A stretch of 64,000 nucleotides of DNA, taken from the NCBI RefSeq assembly GCF_020886115.1, contig NZ_AP025185.1:1488001-1552000 (forward strand). Direction: 5' to 3'. The first letter of the stretch is position 1, and each line of letters starts with the position of its first letter. Both the position numbers and the translations under genes were made by a program. The notes under the pieces were generated by a model. It saw only the letters and a program-made list of their open reading frames with translations, did not search any database and had not been told where the DNA came from. This DNA comes from Flavobacterium ammonificans (GTDB taxonomy: Bacteria > Bacteroidota > Bacteroidia > Flavobacteriales > Flavobacteriaceae). Shown here piece by piece: positions 22,038-31,510 of the stretch.

Positions 22038-22418
22038 TTAAATATCATCAAAATCTATATCTGTAAAGCTTGATACTTGAGGAGTAACCTCGTCTTCTGT
22101 ATTTTCAGATGTGTATTCTTTCTTAAAGTCTTTTTGGTGTCTTTCTGAAATTACTTCTTCTCCTTTATGATTTAAAACGTAAGACGTCATATCTCCAAGA
22201 ATTTCAGTAAAGGCTGCAAAATCTTCTTTGTACAAATATATTTTATGCTTTTTAAAGTGGAAAGAACCATCCTCTTCAGTAAACTTCTTACTTTCGGTTA
22301 TTGTGATGTAATAATCATCTGCTTTAGTAGCTCTTACATCAAAAAAATACGTTCTTCTTCCGGCTCTTAAAATCTTAGAAAATATTTCCTCTTTTTCTAA
22401 CATATCATTTTCTCTCAT
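22038..22418 (-). CDS. DUF3276 PUR-family nucleic-acid-binding protein
   Basis: 126-residue protein of the bacterial PUR family (DUF3276), related to PUR-alpha and to Borrelia BpuR. Members bind single-stranded nucleic acid through a compact beta-beta-beta-beta-alpha fold. The core runs EEIFSKILRAGRRTYFFDVR, DDYYITITESKKF and KHKIYLYKEDFAAFTEIL. An acidic tail ends in FTDIDFDDI, as in other Bacteroidetes members. A frame open to a TTG at 22454 adds 12 residues, but the ATG at 22418 (MRENDMLEKEE) fits the family better. An ABC exporter gene lies upstream on the same strand. The target is unknown. Confidence 0.85.
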   Translation of the reverse strand: MRENDMLEKEEIFSKILRAGRRTYFFDVRATKADDYYITITESKKFTEEDGSFHFKKHKIYLYKEDFAAFTEILGDMTSYVLNHKGEEVISERHQKDFKKEYTSENTEDEVTPQVSSFTDIDFDDI

Positions 22419-22485
22419 AATCCGTTCTTCATTTATTGGTTTATTGACATCCAAAAATGATAAAAAAAAATTGATTGACCAAAAA

Positions 22486-24264
22486 TTATGTTAATTCTTT
22501 TTCCGATAATTGTTTCAAATACAAGTCGGCATAGTACCCTTTCTCATTTAGTAATTGATTATGAGAACCTTGTTGAATGATTTTTCCTTCATCGATAATA
22601 ATAATTTGGTCTGCATTTTTTGCAGAGGAAACACGATGACTGACGATGATGGTAGTTTTATCTTTACAAATTTCGTACAAATTGTTTAAAATGGTTTCTT
22701 CCGTTTCGGTGTCAACTGCAGATAAACAATCGTCAAAAAGTAAGATAGGCGGATTTTTAATAATAGCTCTAGCTATTGACACACGTTGTTTTTGTCCTCC
22801 AGATAGTGTAATTCCTCTTTCGCCTAAAACCGTATCGTATTTTTTATTGAATCCCATGATGTTGTCATGAACAACCGCATTTTTAGCTGCTAACTCAATT
22901 TCTTCATCGGTGGCATCTTCTTTACCAAATTTAATGTTGTTTTTTATACTGTCTGAAAACAAAAAAGCATCTTGTGGAACAATTCCGATACTATTTCGTA
23001 AATCAAATAAGTTAAGGGTGTGAATTGGTCTGTTGTCAATATTAATTTCACCTTCGTTAACATCATATAATCTGGAAATTAAAGATAAAATAGTTGATTT
23101 TCCTGAACCAGTCTTTCCTAAAATAGCTAAAGTCTCTCCTTTATTTACAGTAAACGAAATGTTTTGAATGGCATTGATATTGGTATCTTCATAGGTAAAA
23201 CTTACGTTATTAAACACAATGCTTCCTTCAATAGATGAACGATTTGGATTTGTATTTTTAATTTCAGGTTCGATTTTTAAAAATTCATTCAAACGTTTTT
23301 GAGACGCTTCTGCCTCCTGCACCATAGAAGAAACCCAACCTAAAGAAGCCACCGGCCATGTCAACATATTTACATATAAGATAAATTCTGCAATGGTACC
23401 AATACTCTTAATGGTTCCGTCCATGTACATCAGTCCGCCAAAATAAATCACTACAAGGTTACTAATACCAATTAACGCTAACATTAACGGCCCAAACAAA
23501 GATTGTACTCGTGCCAAGTCCAAGCTTTTGCTTTTACTTTCATTGGCTAAAGCAATCATATTATCTTGATGCTGATTTTCTAAGGAATAGGCTTTGATAA
23601 CTCGAATTCCAGAAAAAATTTCTTGAGAAAAACTAGAGACTTTCGATAAATATTGTTGGAATACGGTACTACGTTTGTTGATTTCAGTACTTAATTTAAA
23701 AATTGTATAAGATAAAATAGGTAAGGGTAAAATAGTATATAAAGTCAATCTTGGCGATACATTGTACATATAAGCAATAACAATTGCAAAGCGAATAAAA
23801 GTGTTGATAGTGTACATTACGGCGGGACCAACATACATTCTGACTTTGGAAACGTCCTCACTAATTCGGTTCATTAAATCACCGGTTCTATTTTGTTTGT
23901 AGAATTGTTGGGAAAGGTTTTCATATTGTCTAAAGACTTCATTTTTCAGATCAAATTCAATATGACGTGACATTACGATTAATGTTTGTCGCATTAAAAA
24001 GGTCAAAAATCCGGCAATAATAGTGGTTCCAATGATAAGTAGTATATTGTCAACCAAATCGCTTTTGAAATGCGATAGAACAGATTCAGAGGATTTTTCT
24101 TGAATGGATAAGCGATCAAATTTCTCAATGGCTTCTAATGATTGACTAATCAGTTTTGGTGTGAACAAAGAAAAGATTTGTGCTACAATGGTAATTACTA
24201 TTCCTAGTAAAAAACTGAATTTGTATTTGACGAAGTACTTATTTAAATAACTTAATTCTCTCAT
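22486..24264 (-). CDS. ABC exporter, fused permease and ATPase (half-transporter)
   Basis: 592-residue half-size ABC exporter. Residues 1-320 form a six-helix type I exporter membrane domain (GDLMNRISEDVSKVRMYVGP coupling region). The C-terminal nucleotide-binding domain has Walker A GKTGSGKST, the Q loop VPQDAF, signature LSGGQKQR, Walker B ILLFDDCLSAVD and the H loop SHR. It probably acts as a homodimer, or as a heterodimer with another half such as the one at 29749-31503. The substrate (lipid, peptide or drug) cannot be told from sequence. The -7 box TATATTTG at 24289-24296 precedes it. Confidence 0.9.
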   Translation of the reverse strand: MRELSYLNKYFVKYKFSFLLGIVITIVAQIFSLFTPKLISQSLEAIEKFDRLSIQEKSSESVLSHFKSDLVDNILLIIGTTIIAGFLTFLMRQTLIVMSRHIEFDLKNEVFRQYENLSQQFYKQNRTGDLMNRISEDVSKVRMYVGPAVMYTINTFIRFAIVIAYMYNVSPRLTLYTILPLPILSYTIFKLSTEINKRSTVFQQYLSKVSSFSQEIFSGIRVIKAYSLENQHQDNMIALANESKSKSLDLARVQSLFGPLMLALIGISNLVVIYFGGLMYMDGTIKSIGTIAEFILYVNMLTWPVASLGWVSSMVQEAEASQKRLNEFLKIEPEIKNTNPNRSSIEGSIVFNNVSFTYEDTNINAIQNISFTVNKGETLAILGKTGSGKSTILSLISRLYDVNEGEINIDNRPIHTLNLFDLRNSIGIVPQDAFLFSDSIKNNIKFGKEDATDEEIELAAKNAVVHDNIMGFNKKYDTVLGERGITLSGGQKQRVSIARAIIKNPPILLFDDCLSAVDTETEETILNNLYEICKDKTTIIVSHRVSSAKNADQIIIIDEGKIIQQGSHNQLLNEKGYYADLYLKQLSEKELT

Positions 24265-24288
24265 TGTATCGCTGCACTTTTAGCTTCG

Positions 24289-24296
24289 CAAATATA
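24289..24296 (-). promoter_or_regulatory. Probable promoter -7 box of the ABC exporter
   Basis: Minus-strand TATATTTG, a perfect TAnnTTTG, 25 bases upstream of the ATG at 24264. Confidence 0.5.
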
Positions 24297-24405
24297 AAGT
24301 AATTAAAGGAATAATTGAATGTAAAAGTAAGCGGACTTTAATTCAGACTCAGTTTTTTTTGAATTAAAAAAGAGGTTTAAATTTTCTTTTAAGGTATGAA
24401 ATACC

Positions 24406-24413
24406 TATTTTTG
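24406..24413 (+). promoter_or_regulatory. Probable nusB promoter -7 box
   Basis: TATTTTTG matches TAnnTTTG and lies 30 bases before the GTG start of nusB. The -33 region is T-rich without a clear TTG. Confidence 0.5.
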
Positions 24414-24442
24414 CAGCCTAATTCATTAAAAGTTCTTTCCCA

Positions 24443-25387
24443 GTGGTAAATAGAAGACACATTCGCGTTAAGGTTATGCAAACGATTTATGCTATGCATC
24501 AAAACGGTTCGGATAATTTAGAAGGTCAAGAGAAATTTCTATTTTACAGTATCGATTCGATACAAGATTTATACTTAGTTATGGTTTCTTCCTTAATTGA
24601 GTTAGCCAAGAAAGAAAAAGTTTTTTTGCATTTATCAAGTCAGAAACATTTAGCTACCTCTGAAGAGCGAAATCCCAATACTAAATTTATCAATAATTCA
24701 ATTTTCAAATTATTAGAAGATAATAGTTCTTTGAGCATTGCTTTAGAGAATAGAAAAATTAATAATTGGAATATCCATGATGATTATATTCAATTGCTTT
24801 TAACATCATTGAAAGAAAGTAAATTGTATGATAAATACATGAGTAATCCAACTGTATCTTTTGAAGAAGACAAACAGTTTGTAATTGATCTTTTTACAGA
24901 GATAATTGTTCCAAATGAGAAACTATACGAATATTTGGAAGATGATAAATTAACTTGGATTGACGATATTCCGGTGGTAAACACGAACATTGTTAAACAA
25001 TTAAAAAGTCTGAAGTCGGCTGAAGATGACAGTTTTAGAGTTCCTAAACTATTTAAAGATGCTGACGACAAAGATTTTGCAAAAGATTTGTTCCGAAAAA
25101 CTGTTTTGAACGAAAAAGAATTAGCCAAAGAATTTGATTCGAAAACGCCCAATTGGGACATGGATCGTATTGCAGAAATGGATACGATTATTTTAAAAAT
25201 GGCAATTTGTGAGTTATTGAAATTTCCATCAATTCCTGTTAAAGTAACTCTTAACGAATATTTAGAATTAGCTAAGGAATATTCTACTCCAAAAAGTAGT
25301 ATTTTTATCAACGGAATTTTAGATAACCTAGTTAAGGAATTTCAAACCAATAAAAAAATGATCAAAGCCGGTAGAGGCTTGATGTAA
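24443..25387 (+). CDS. nusB: Transcription antitermination factor NusB, long Bacteroidetes form
   Basis: NusB family protein that, with NusE, binds boxA in rRNA leaders for antitermination. The C-terminal third holds the recognisable fold (WDMDRIAEMDTIILKMAICE, PVKVTLNEYLELAKEYSTP, FINGILDNLV). The N-terminus (NRRHIRVKVMQTIYAMHQNG) is also family-like. Between them lies a roughly 150-residue insertion, giving 314 residues against about 140 in E. coli, as in other Bacteroidetes. Translation starts at GTG 24443. yajC follows after 26 bases. Confidence 0.9.
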   Translation: MVNRRHIRVKVMQTIYAMHQNGSDNLEGQEKFLFYSIDSIQDLYLVMVSSLIELAKKEKVFLHLSSQKHLATSEERNPNTKFINNSIFKLLEDNSSLSIALENRKINNWNIHDDYIQLLLTSLKESKLYDKYMSNPTVSFEEDKQFVIDLFTEIIVPNEKLYEYLEDDKLTWIDDIPVVNTNIVKQLKSLKSAEDDSFRVPKLFKDADDKDFAKDLFRKTVLNEKELAKEFDSKTPNWDMDRIAEMDTIILKMAICELLKFPSIPVKVTLNEYLELAKEYSTPKSSIFINGILDNLVKEFQTNKKMIKAGRGLM

Positions 25388-25413
25388 TGTTAAATTAATA
25401 ATATAATACAATT

Positions 25414-25686
25414 ATGGAACAATTAAGTCAATTTGCGCCGTTCTTATTAATGTTTGTAGTGATCTATTTCTTTATGATTAGACCGCAACAAAAAAGAGCT
25501 AAAGCTGAAAAAGAATTCGAAAGTAACTTGAAAGTAGGCGATAAAATCATTACTAAAAGTGGGCTACACGGTAAAATTGCTGAATTAGCTGAGACTACAG
25601 TAGTCGTTGAAACGATGTCAGGTAAATTGAAAATGGAGCGTTCAGCTATTTCAATGGAAATGAGTGCCGCTTTGAACAAAAAATAA
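25414..25686 (+). CDS. yajC: Preprotein translocase subunit YajC
   Basis: 90-residue single-pass membrane protein associated with SecDF in protein export. One N-terminal helix (FAPFLLMFVVIYFFMI) is followed by RPQQKRAKAEKEFESNLKVG and GLHGKIAELAETTVVVE, the hallmark of YajC. It lies 26 bases after nusB and is probably co-transcribed with it. secDF is not nearby. A palindromic terminator follows. Confidence 0.96.
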   Translation: MEQLSQFAPFLLMFVVIYFFMIRPQQKRAKAEKEFESNLKVGDKIITKSGLHGKIAELAETTVVVETMSGKLKMERSAISMEMSAALNKK

Positions 25687-25701
25687 AAGATAGATACTTA
25701 C

Positions 25702-25731
25702 AAAAAAAGCTCCCAATTGGGAGCTTTTTTT
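25702..25731. terminator. Bidirectional perfect-palindrome terminator
   Basis: Thirty-base perfect palindrome: A7 plus GCTCCCAATTGGGAGC plus T7. It serves yajC (+) and pepT (-). Confidence 0.9.
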
Positions 25732-25738
25732 GTAACCA

Positions 25739-26977
25739 CTATTTAACAGCAGTTAATTCTGCAATCTTGATGATTACTTCAATTGCTTTTTGAATGCTCT
25801 CAACCGGGACATATTCATATTTTCCATGAAAGTTATGTCCGCCAGCAAAAATATTAGGGCAAGGCAATCCCATATATGACAACTGAGAACCATCTGTACC
25901 ACCGCGAATAGGTTTTATCAAAGGTTTAATGCCTACTTCTTTCATTGCTTTTTCGGCTATGTCGACAATGTGTTTTACCGGTAATACTTTTTCTTTCATG
26001 TTGTAGTACTGGTCATTGATTTCAGCAATAGCAATGTCTTCCCCAAATTGTTTGGCAAACTTTTTATTGATTTTTTGAGTAATCTTATGAATTAAGGCCT
26101 TGCGTTTTTCAAACTTCTTTTTGTTATGATCGCGAATAATCAACTCGACTAGGCTTTCTTCAATACTTCCGTTGACATGATGTACATGGAAAAAACCTTC
26201 ATAACCTTTCGTTTCCTCTGGAGTTTCTCCTTTTGGTAAGGCATTGATAAATTCATTAGCAATCAGCATCGAATTTATCATTTTACCTTTAGCATAGCCT
26301 GGATGCACACTTTTTCCTTTGAACGTAATTTTGGCGCCAGCTGCATTAAAGTTTTCATATTCCAATTCACCTACTTGACTTCCGTCCATAGTGTACGCCC
26401 AATCGGCTCCAAATTTAGCAACGTCAAAATGATGCGCTCCACGTCCAATTTCTTCATCGGGAGTGAATCCGATTCGAATCTTGCCGTGTTTGATTTCTGG
26501 ATGTTGTATAAGGTATTCCATGGCCGTAACAATTTCGGTAATTCCGGCTTTGTCATCGGCTCCTAATAATGTAGTTCCGTCTGTAGTAATTAGTGTTTGA
26601 CCTTTGTATTGCAATAAATCTTTAAAGTATTTTGGAGACAAAACAATGTTTTTATCAGCATTCAATACAATATCACCACCATCGTAATCTGGAATTACTT
26701 GAGGCTTAACATTGGCACCCGTAAAATCAGGAGAAGTATCAAAATGCGAAATGAATCCAATAGTAGGAACTTCATGTTCTACATTACTTGGAAGTGTTGC
26801 CATGATATAGGCTTTGTCATCAATACTTACGTCTTGGAGTCCAATTGTTTTTAATTCCTCGACTAGTTTATTGGCCAAATCCCATTGTTTTTTAGTACTT
26901 GGGGTTGTTGTTGAATTGGGATCAGATTCGGTGTCTATTGTGACATAACTAATGAATCTATCTATTATATGTTGCAT
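25739..26977 (-). CDS. pepT: Peptidase T (aminotripeptidase)
   Basis: M20B zinc peptidase that removes the N-terminal residue from tripeptides in the cytoplasm. Its 412 residues equal the family length. Metal-site motifs are visible: [11 protein letters not shown] (His, with Asp two residues on), LLGADDKAG (bridging Asp), [14 protein letters not shown] (catalytic Glu and ligand), [15 protein letters not shown] and the late [17 protein letters not shown] with the terminal His in [12 protein letters not shown]. It has a perfect -7 box TATCTTTG at 26994-27001, only about 17 bases from the ATG. Confidence 0.96.
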   Translation of the reverse strand: MQHIIDRFISYVTIDTESDPNSTTTPSTKKQWDLANKLVEELKTIGLQDVSIDDKAYIMATLPSNVEHEVPTIGFISHFDTSPDFTGANVKPQVIPDYDGGDIVLNADKNIVLSPKYFKDLLQYKGQTLITTDGTTLLGADDKAGITEIVTAMEYLIQHPEIKHGKIRIGFTPDEEIGRGAHHFDVAKFGADWAYTMDGSQVGELEYENFNAAGAKITFKGKSVHPGYAKGKMINSMLIANEFINALPKGETPEETKGYEGFFHVHHVNGSIEESLVELIIRDHNKKKFEKRKALIHKITQKINKKFAKQFGEDIAIAEINDQYYNMKEKVLPVKHIVDIAEKAMKEVGIKPLIKPIRGGTDGSQLSYMGLPCPNIFAGGHNFHGKYEYVPVESIQKAIEVIIKIAELTAVK

Positions 26978-26993
26978 GATATTATATTTTAAA

Positions 26994-27001
26994 CAAAGAT
27001 A
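26994..27001 (-). promoter_or_regulatory. Probable pepT promoter -7 box
   Basis: Minus-strand TATCTTTG matches TAnnTTTG immediately upstream of the pepT start, implying a very short leader. Confidence 0.5.
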
Positions 27002-27077
27002 AACATTTTAAGACCGTATAAAAATGGAAAAATCCAACAGTTAGGTTGAATTTTTCTTATGAAACGCTATTGTATAT

Positions 27078-27527
27078 TTAGTTTTCTCGTTTGTAAATGT
27101 GGAGTGATTGTCCTACTAATTTCCATTGTTCGTTCACTTTTTCTAATAATCGAATTTCATAAGACCAAGTGCGTTTCCCTTCAACATCTGTCGATAATTC
27201 GTCATGGCTTACCCAAGCATTATTTTTAGCAATACTCATTTTATAATTGGAGTTTACTGCAAATCCGCCATTGCCCATAGTTTCTGGTTTTTGATTCTTC
27301 ATTACAGTAGGAGGTACGTCTATGGTTTGTCCATCGGGTAAAGAAACTAAGATTCTACTATAGGGTTGAATGTGCCAACAATCTGCATGACCTTTTACAT
27401 CTTTGGTTCTCCAGGTAGCGGATTCTTTTTCTAATAGTTTCTTGATAGCTGTTTCTTCATCCATTTGTTGGCTATACGCAAAAGCGGAAATACTAATGAT
27501 TAAACTCAATGCGGCTTTCCATTTCAT
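27078..27527 (-). CDS. Exported NTF2-like protein
   Basis: 149-residue protein with a signal peptide (SISAFAYSQQ). Its body reads like a small NTF2/SnoaL-type alpha-plus-beta barrel: an N-terminal helix pair (DEETAIKKLLEKESATWRTK, with WHIQPYSRILVS) and C-terminal strands ending RLLEKVNEQWKLVGQSLHIY, a pattern typical of DUF4440/NTF2-like proteins. No catalytic residues can be assigned. Periplasmic location is predicted from the signal. It stands alone between pepT and lpdA on the same strand. Fold assignment is moderate, function unknown. Confidence 0.65.
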   Translation of the reverse strand: MKWKAALSLIISISAFAYSQQMDEETAIKKLLEKESATWRTKDVKGHADCWHIQPYSRILVSLPDGQTIDVPPTVMKNQKPETMGNGGFAVNSNYKMSIAKNNAWVSHDELSTDVEGKRTWSYEIRLLEKVNEQWKLVGQSLHIYKREN

Positions 27528-27607
27528 AATTGTGTGATTTAGTTGGTAATTGGAATAAAGATACTGAAATTATGCTACTAGCTTATTAAAATTAATAATT
27601 GACATAA

Positions 27608-27641
27608 AAAAATCCGATTAGCATTGGCCAATCGGATTTTT
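27608..27641 (-). terminator. Intrinsic terminator after lpdA
   Basis: Stem AAAAATCCGATT/AATCGGATTTTT with a 10-base loop; the T run follows on the minus strand, downstream of lpdA. Confidence 0.88.
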
Positions 27642-27678
27642 GAATTTTGTCTTTGCAATTGAATATGCAATTACTATT

Positions 27679-29067
27679 TTACAAGTGAATTACTTCACCG
27701 TATGCATCTGCTACCGCTTCCATTACTGCCTCACTCATAGTAGGGTGTGGGTGGATTGCTTTTAAGATTTCGTGTCCAGTAGTTTCTAGTTTACGTGCTA
27801 CAACTGCTTCAGCAATCATATCAGTTACACCAGCACCAATCATGTGGCATCCTAACCATTCTCCGTATTTAGCATCAAAGATTACTTTTACGAAACCATC
27901 AGAAGCTCCTGAAGCTTTTGCTTTTCCTGAAGCTGAGAAAGGGAATTTACCAATTTTTAATTCGTATCCTTTTTCTTTCGCTGCTTTTTCAGTTAATCCA
28001 ACCGAAGCAATTTCAGGAGTAGCATAGGTACAACCTGGTACGTTTCCGTAATCAATTGGTTCTACATGTAATCCAGCGATTTTTTCCACACAATTAATTC
28101 CTTCAGCAGAAGCTACGTGAGCCAAAGCTTGTCCTGGAGTAATATCTCCAATTGCGTAATAACCTGGGATATTCGTTTGGTTGTATGCGTTTACTAAGAT
28201 TTTATCTTTATCAGTAGCGATTCCGACTTCTTCTAATCCGATGTTTTCAATGTTGGTTTTGATCCCAACAGCAGAAAGTAACATGTCAGCTTCTAATACT
28301 TCTTCTCCTTTAGCTGTTTTAACAAATGCTTTTACACCTTTTCCAGAAGTATCAATTTTTTCTACTGAAGCGTTAGTCATAATATTGACACCTGCTTTTT
28401 TCATAGAACGTTCCATTTGTTTCGAAATATCTTCGTCTTCAACAGGAACAATATTAGGCATAAACTCAACAATGGTTACTTCTGTTCCCATAGAGTTGTA
28501 AAAATGGGCAAATTCAATACCAATAGCTCCCGAACCCACGATGATCATCGATTTTGGTTGTTTTGGTAAGGTCATTGCTTGACGGTATCCAATTACTTTT
28601 ACACCATCTTGAGGTAAGTTAGGCAATTCACGAGAACGTGCTCCAGTAGCCAAAATGATATGGTCTGCATTGTATTCTGTTACTTTACCGTCTTTATCAG
28701 TTACATCTACTTTTTTTCCTGGTTTGATTTTACCAAAACCATCAATAACGTCGATTTTATTTTTTTTCATCAAGAATTGAACACCTTTGCTCATTCCGTC
28801 AGCTACTCCTCTTGAACGGTTTACTACCGCAGAGAAATCTTTATCAAATGATGAAACAGTCAATCCGTAGTCTGAAGCGTGTTTTAAGTAGTCAAAAACT
28901 TGTGCAGATTTCAACAAAGCTTTTGTTGGAATACAACCCCAGTTCAAACATACTCCACCTAAATTTTCTTTTTCGATAACGGCTACTTTAAAACCTAATT
29001 GAGAAGCTCTAATAGCAGTTACATATCCTCCAGGTCCACTTCCTAAAACTATAATATCGTATTTCAT
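27679..29067 (-). CDS. lpdA: Dihydrolipoyl dehydrogenase (E3)
   Basis: E3 flavoprotein shared by the pyruvate, 2-oxoglutarate and branched-chain dehydrogenase complexes; it reoxidises dihydrolipoamide with NAD. Of 462 residues, the N-terminus has the FAD motif IVLGSGPGGYVTAIRA, and the redox disulfide is GGVCLNWGCIPTKALL (CxxxxC). The NAD motif is MIIVGSGAIGIEFAHFYNSM, and the C-terminal His-Glu dyad lies in AIHPHPTMSEAVMEA. The frame extends to a TTG at 29100, but the -7 box TAATTTTG (29098-29105) overlaps that codon, so the ATG at 29067 is right. E1 and E2 genes are not nearby. Confidence 0.97.
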   Translation of the reverse strand: MKYDIIVLGSGPGGYVTAIRASQLGFKVAVIEKENLGGVCLNWGCIPTKALLKSAQVFDYLKHASDYGLTVSSFDKDFSAVVNRSRGVADGMSKGVQFLMKKNKIDVIDGFGKIKPGKKVDVTDKDGKVTEYNADHIILATGARSRELPNLPQDGVKVIGYRQAMTLPKQPKSMIIVGSGAIGIEFAHFYNSMGTEVTIVEFMPNIVPVEDEDISKQMERSMKKAGVNIMTNASVEKIDTSGKGVKAFVKTAKGEEVLEADMLLSAVGIKTNIENIGLEEVGIATDKDKILVNAYNQTNIPGYYAIGDITPGQALAHVASAEGINCVEKIAGLHVEPIDYGNVPGCTYATPEIASVGLTEKAAKEKGYELKIGKFPFSASGKAKASGASDGFVKVIFDAKYGEWLGCHMIGAGVTDMIAEAVVARKLETTGHEILKAIHPHPTMSEAVMEAVADAYGEVIHL

Positions 29068-29097
29068 TTTACTGTTTTCTTTTTTGATTTGATGAGG

Positions 29098-29105
29098 CAA
29101 AATTA
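29098..29105 (-). promoter_or_regulatory. Probable lpdA promoter -7 box
   Basis: Minus-strand TAATTTTG, a perfect TAnnTTTG about 30 bases upstream of the ATG. It argues against the upstream TTG start. Confidence 0.5.
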
Positions 29106-29170
29106 AGGATTAAATTTAAAAAAAAATAGAGCTTTTTAAAGTTTATTACATCTTGAAATGCTCAAAAATA

Positions 29171-29713
29171 TTATTTCATTTTTAAATGAGCTTCTAAATA
29201 ATTGTTTGTAGAATAGTATTCTTTTTTTAGTTTTTTTAAATGACTAATTATTTCTTCATAATTAGGATAATTAGGATTAAGGCAATCTTTAATATCATTA
29301 TCTATTACTGTTAAAATTAAATACCAAAAACCTCTTCTGGATGTATACAAATCTTCTAACATTGGATTTTTATTATTACTATTTCTATGGGTATCAATAG
29401 CTAATGGTAACAAATTTAATGTAGATGTAGTTCTCTCTCGCTCAAAAAATGATAAATAATACGTCTTGTTATTTATGCTGATAGGAACGTTTGACTCAAC
29501 ATTTTGCTTTTTTAGGTTGTATTTAGTGTTTATGAAATTGTAAAACTCATTAGCATTCTTGGTGTCTTCAAATATAAAACCATAATAATTAGGTAGATCT
29601 TTTTTGAATTTCTTTGCCTTTATTATTTTTTCACCCTCAATTTTTGGAGCAATTTTATATGGAATACAAGAATAAACTAAGAGAAATAGAAGATAAAGAC
29701 TGATTTTTTTCAT
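29171..29713 (-). CDS. Uncharacterised lipoprotein
   Basis: 180-residue predicted lipoprotein: LLFLLVYSCIPYK gives a lipobox with Cys near residue 16. The mature part is rich in Lys, Asn and Tyr (KKFKKDLPNYYGFIFEDTKN, NPNYPNYEEIISHLKKLKKE), and I recognise no domain. It lies 35 bases after the ABC exporter at 29749-31503 on the same strand and may be transcribed with it. Its more AT-rich codon use and isolation between well-known genes suggest an accessory gene. Real coding is supported by the clean signal sequence and intact frame; function is unknown. Confidence 0.6.
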   Translation of the reverse strand: MKKISLYLLFLLVYSCIPYKIAPKIEGEKIIKAKKFKKDLPNYYGFIFEDTKNANEFYNFINTKYNLKKQNVESNVPISINNKTYYLSFFERERTTSTLNLLPLAIDTHRNSNNKNPMLEDLYTSRRGFWYLILTVIDNDIKDCLNPNYPNYEEIISHLKKLKKEYYSTNNYLEAHLKMK

Positions 29714-29748
29714 TTGACAGAGTAAGTATTTATCCAGTTATTTACAAT

Positions 29749-31503
29749 TTAATTGGCCACCGAAAATTGGGAATCGTATAAATTTTTATAATAACCACTT
29801 TCTTTATTAATTAACTCTTGATGTGTTCCTTCTTCTACAACCAAACCTTTGTCCATGACTACAATTTTATCAGCATTAATAATGGTAGCTAATCGGTGGG
29901 CAATAACAATAGAAGTTCGCCCTTGTGTGATTGTTTCTGTTGCTCGTTGAATTAATTCTTCTGAATAGGTATCTATAGAAGAAGTAGCTTCATCTAGAAT
30001 CAAAATACTCGGATTACTTACAAAGGCACGTAAAAAAGCAATCAATTGGCGTTGCCCAGACGATAGCATTACGCCTCGTTCTTTTACATCAAAGTCATAA
30101 TTGTCTGGCAAACTCATGATAAAATCGTGTACGCCAATCTTTTGTGCTGCAGCTAAAACTTCTTCACGAGAAATAGCTGGATTATTCAAGGTTATATTAT
30201 TGTAAATGGTATCTGCAAATAAGAAAACGTCTTGTAAAACCACCGCAATTTGCTTTCGTAACGAGTCCAATGTATAATTCTCAATGTTATGATGATCGAT
30301 ACAAATGGTTCCGCTATTGATCTCATAAAAACGATTTAACAAATTAATAATCGTTGACTTTCCAGCACCTGTAGAACCTACAATAGCTATGGTTTGTCCC
30401 GCTTTAACTTCTAAATCAATTCCTTTGATCACTTCTTCATCAGGTATATATCCAAATCGCACACCCTTAAATTCAATATCACCTTTAAAAACGGGAGCCT
30501 CAATAGTTCCAGTATCTTGAATTTGGTCTTGGGTATCTAAAATATCAAAAACACGATTGGCAGCAATCATCCCTAATTGCATTTCGTTGAATTTATCCGC
30601 AATTTGGCGCAACGGATTGAATAACATTCCAATGAACATAGTATACGAAAATAAATCCCCAAAAGTGGTAAACATATCGCCATTCAGAATTTTAAATCCT
30701 CCATATAAGACAATAAAACCAAGTGTTAATGAAGAAATTATATCGGCAATAGGAAAGAAGATGGAGTTGTATAAGATTGTTTTAATCCATGCTTTTCTAT
30801 GTTTTTCGTTGATGTTTTTAAACTTGTCCAATTCAATATCTTCACGATTGAACAATTGCACAATTTTCATCCCAGTAACACGTTCCTGAACAAAGGAATT
30901 CATGTTGGCAATTTCTGTTCGCACTTCTTCAAAAGCAATTTGCATTTTGCGTTGAAAAATACGAGTAAAAAATACTAAAACAGGCATAGCTACAATGACA
31001 ATCCATGTTAGTTTCCAGTTCATGTAAAACATGAAAAATAGTACTACCACCATCTTCATCAAATCACTGATGATCATAAAAAGGCCTTGACTGAAGATTC
31101 GGGCAATAGCTTCAATATCCGAAACAGAACGTGTGACTAATTGACCAACAGGAACGTGGTCAAAATATTTCATTCTGAAACTTAAAATATGCTTGAATAA
31201 TTTAGTTCGAATATCTTTTACGATATCTTGTCCTAGCCAATTGGCCCAAAACACAAAATAATATTGTGAAAAAACCTCGGCTAAAAGAACAATTCCCATT
31301 AAAGTTATATAGAATAATAAACCTTGTTGATCATGAGTTTTGATGTAACCATCAACAGTTTGTTTTAACAAATAAGGACGCAAAGCCGCAAAAACAGATA
31401 ATGATATGGCAAATACAATCACTCCTCTAAATCGTAATTGATAGGGTTTAGTGTATTTTAATATTCGTTTGAATAATCGTGTATCGAATGCTTTTGCCTT
31501 CAT
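29749..31503 (-). CDS. ABC exporter, fused permease and ATPase (MsbA/LmrA-type half-transporter)
   Basis: 584-residue half-size exporter. Six membrane helices fill residues about 20-310 (GQLVTRSVSDIEAIARIFSQ and VQERVTGMKIVQLFNRE are coupling regions). The ATPase domain has Walker A GSTGAGKST, Q loop VLQDVFLF, a signature read as LSSGQRQL in place of LSGGQ, Walker B ILILDEATSSID and H loop AHR. The Gly-to-Ser change at the third signature position is tolerated in many exporters of this subgroup. Downstream of truA and the structured repeat copy B on the same strand. Substrate unknown. Confidence 0.9.
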   Translation of the reverse strand: MKAKAFDTRLFKRILKYTKPYQLRFRGVIVFAISLSVFAALRPYLLKQTVDGYIKTHDQQGLLFYITLMGIVLLAEVFSQYYFVFWANWLGQDIVKDIRTKLFKHILSFRMKYFDHVPVGQLVTRSVSDIEAIARIFSQGLFMIISDLMKMVVVLFFMFYMNWKLTWIVIVAMPVLVFFTRIFQRKMQIAFEEVRTEIANMNSFVQERVTGMKIVQLFNREDIELDKFKNINEKHRKAWIKTILYNSIFFPIADIISSLTLGFIVLYGGFKILNGDMFTTFGDLFSYTMFIGMLFNPLRQIADKFNEMQLGMIAANRVFDILDTQDQIQDTGTIEAPVFKGDIEFKGVRFGYIPDEEVIKGIDLEVKAGQTIAIVGSTGAGKSTIINLLNRFYEINSGTICIDHHNIENYTLDSLRKQIAVVLQDVFLFADTIYNNITLNNPAISREEVLAAAQKIGVHDFIMSLPDNYDFDVKERGVMLSSGQRQLIAFLRAFVSNPSILILDEATSSIDTYSEELIQRATETITQGRTSIVIAHRLATIINADKIVVMDKGLVVEEGTHQELINKESGYYKNLYDSQFSVAN

Positions 31504-31510
31504 TTTATTT

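Noticed and set aside
24790..25311. 173-residue open frame antisense to nusB
   Set aside because: Ser/Leu/Phe-rich shadow of a recognised gene, with no domain or promoter.
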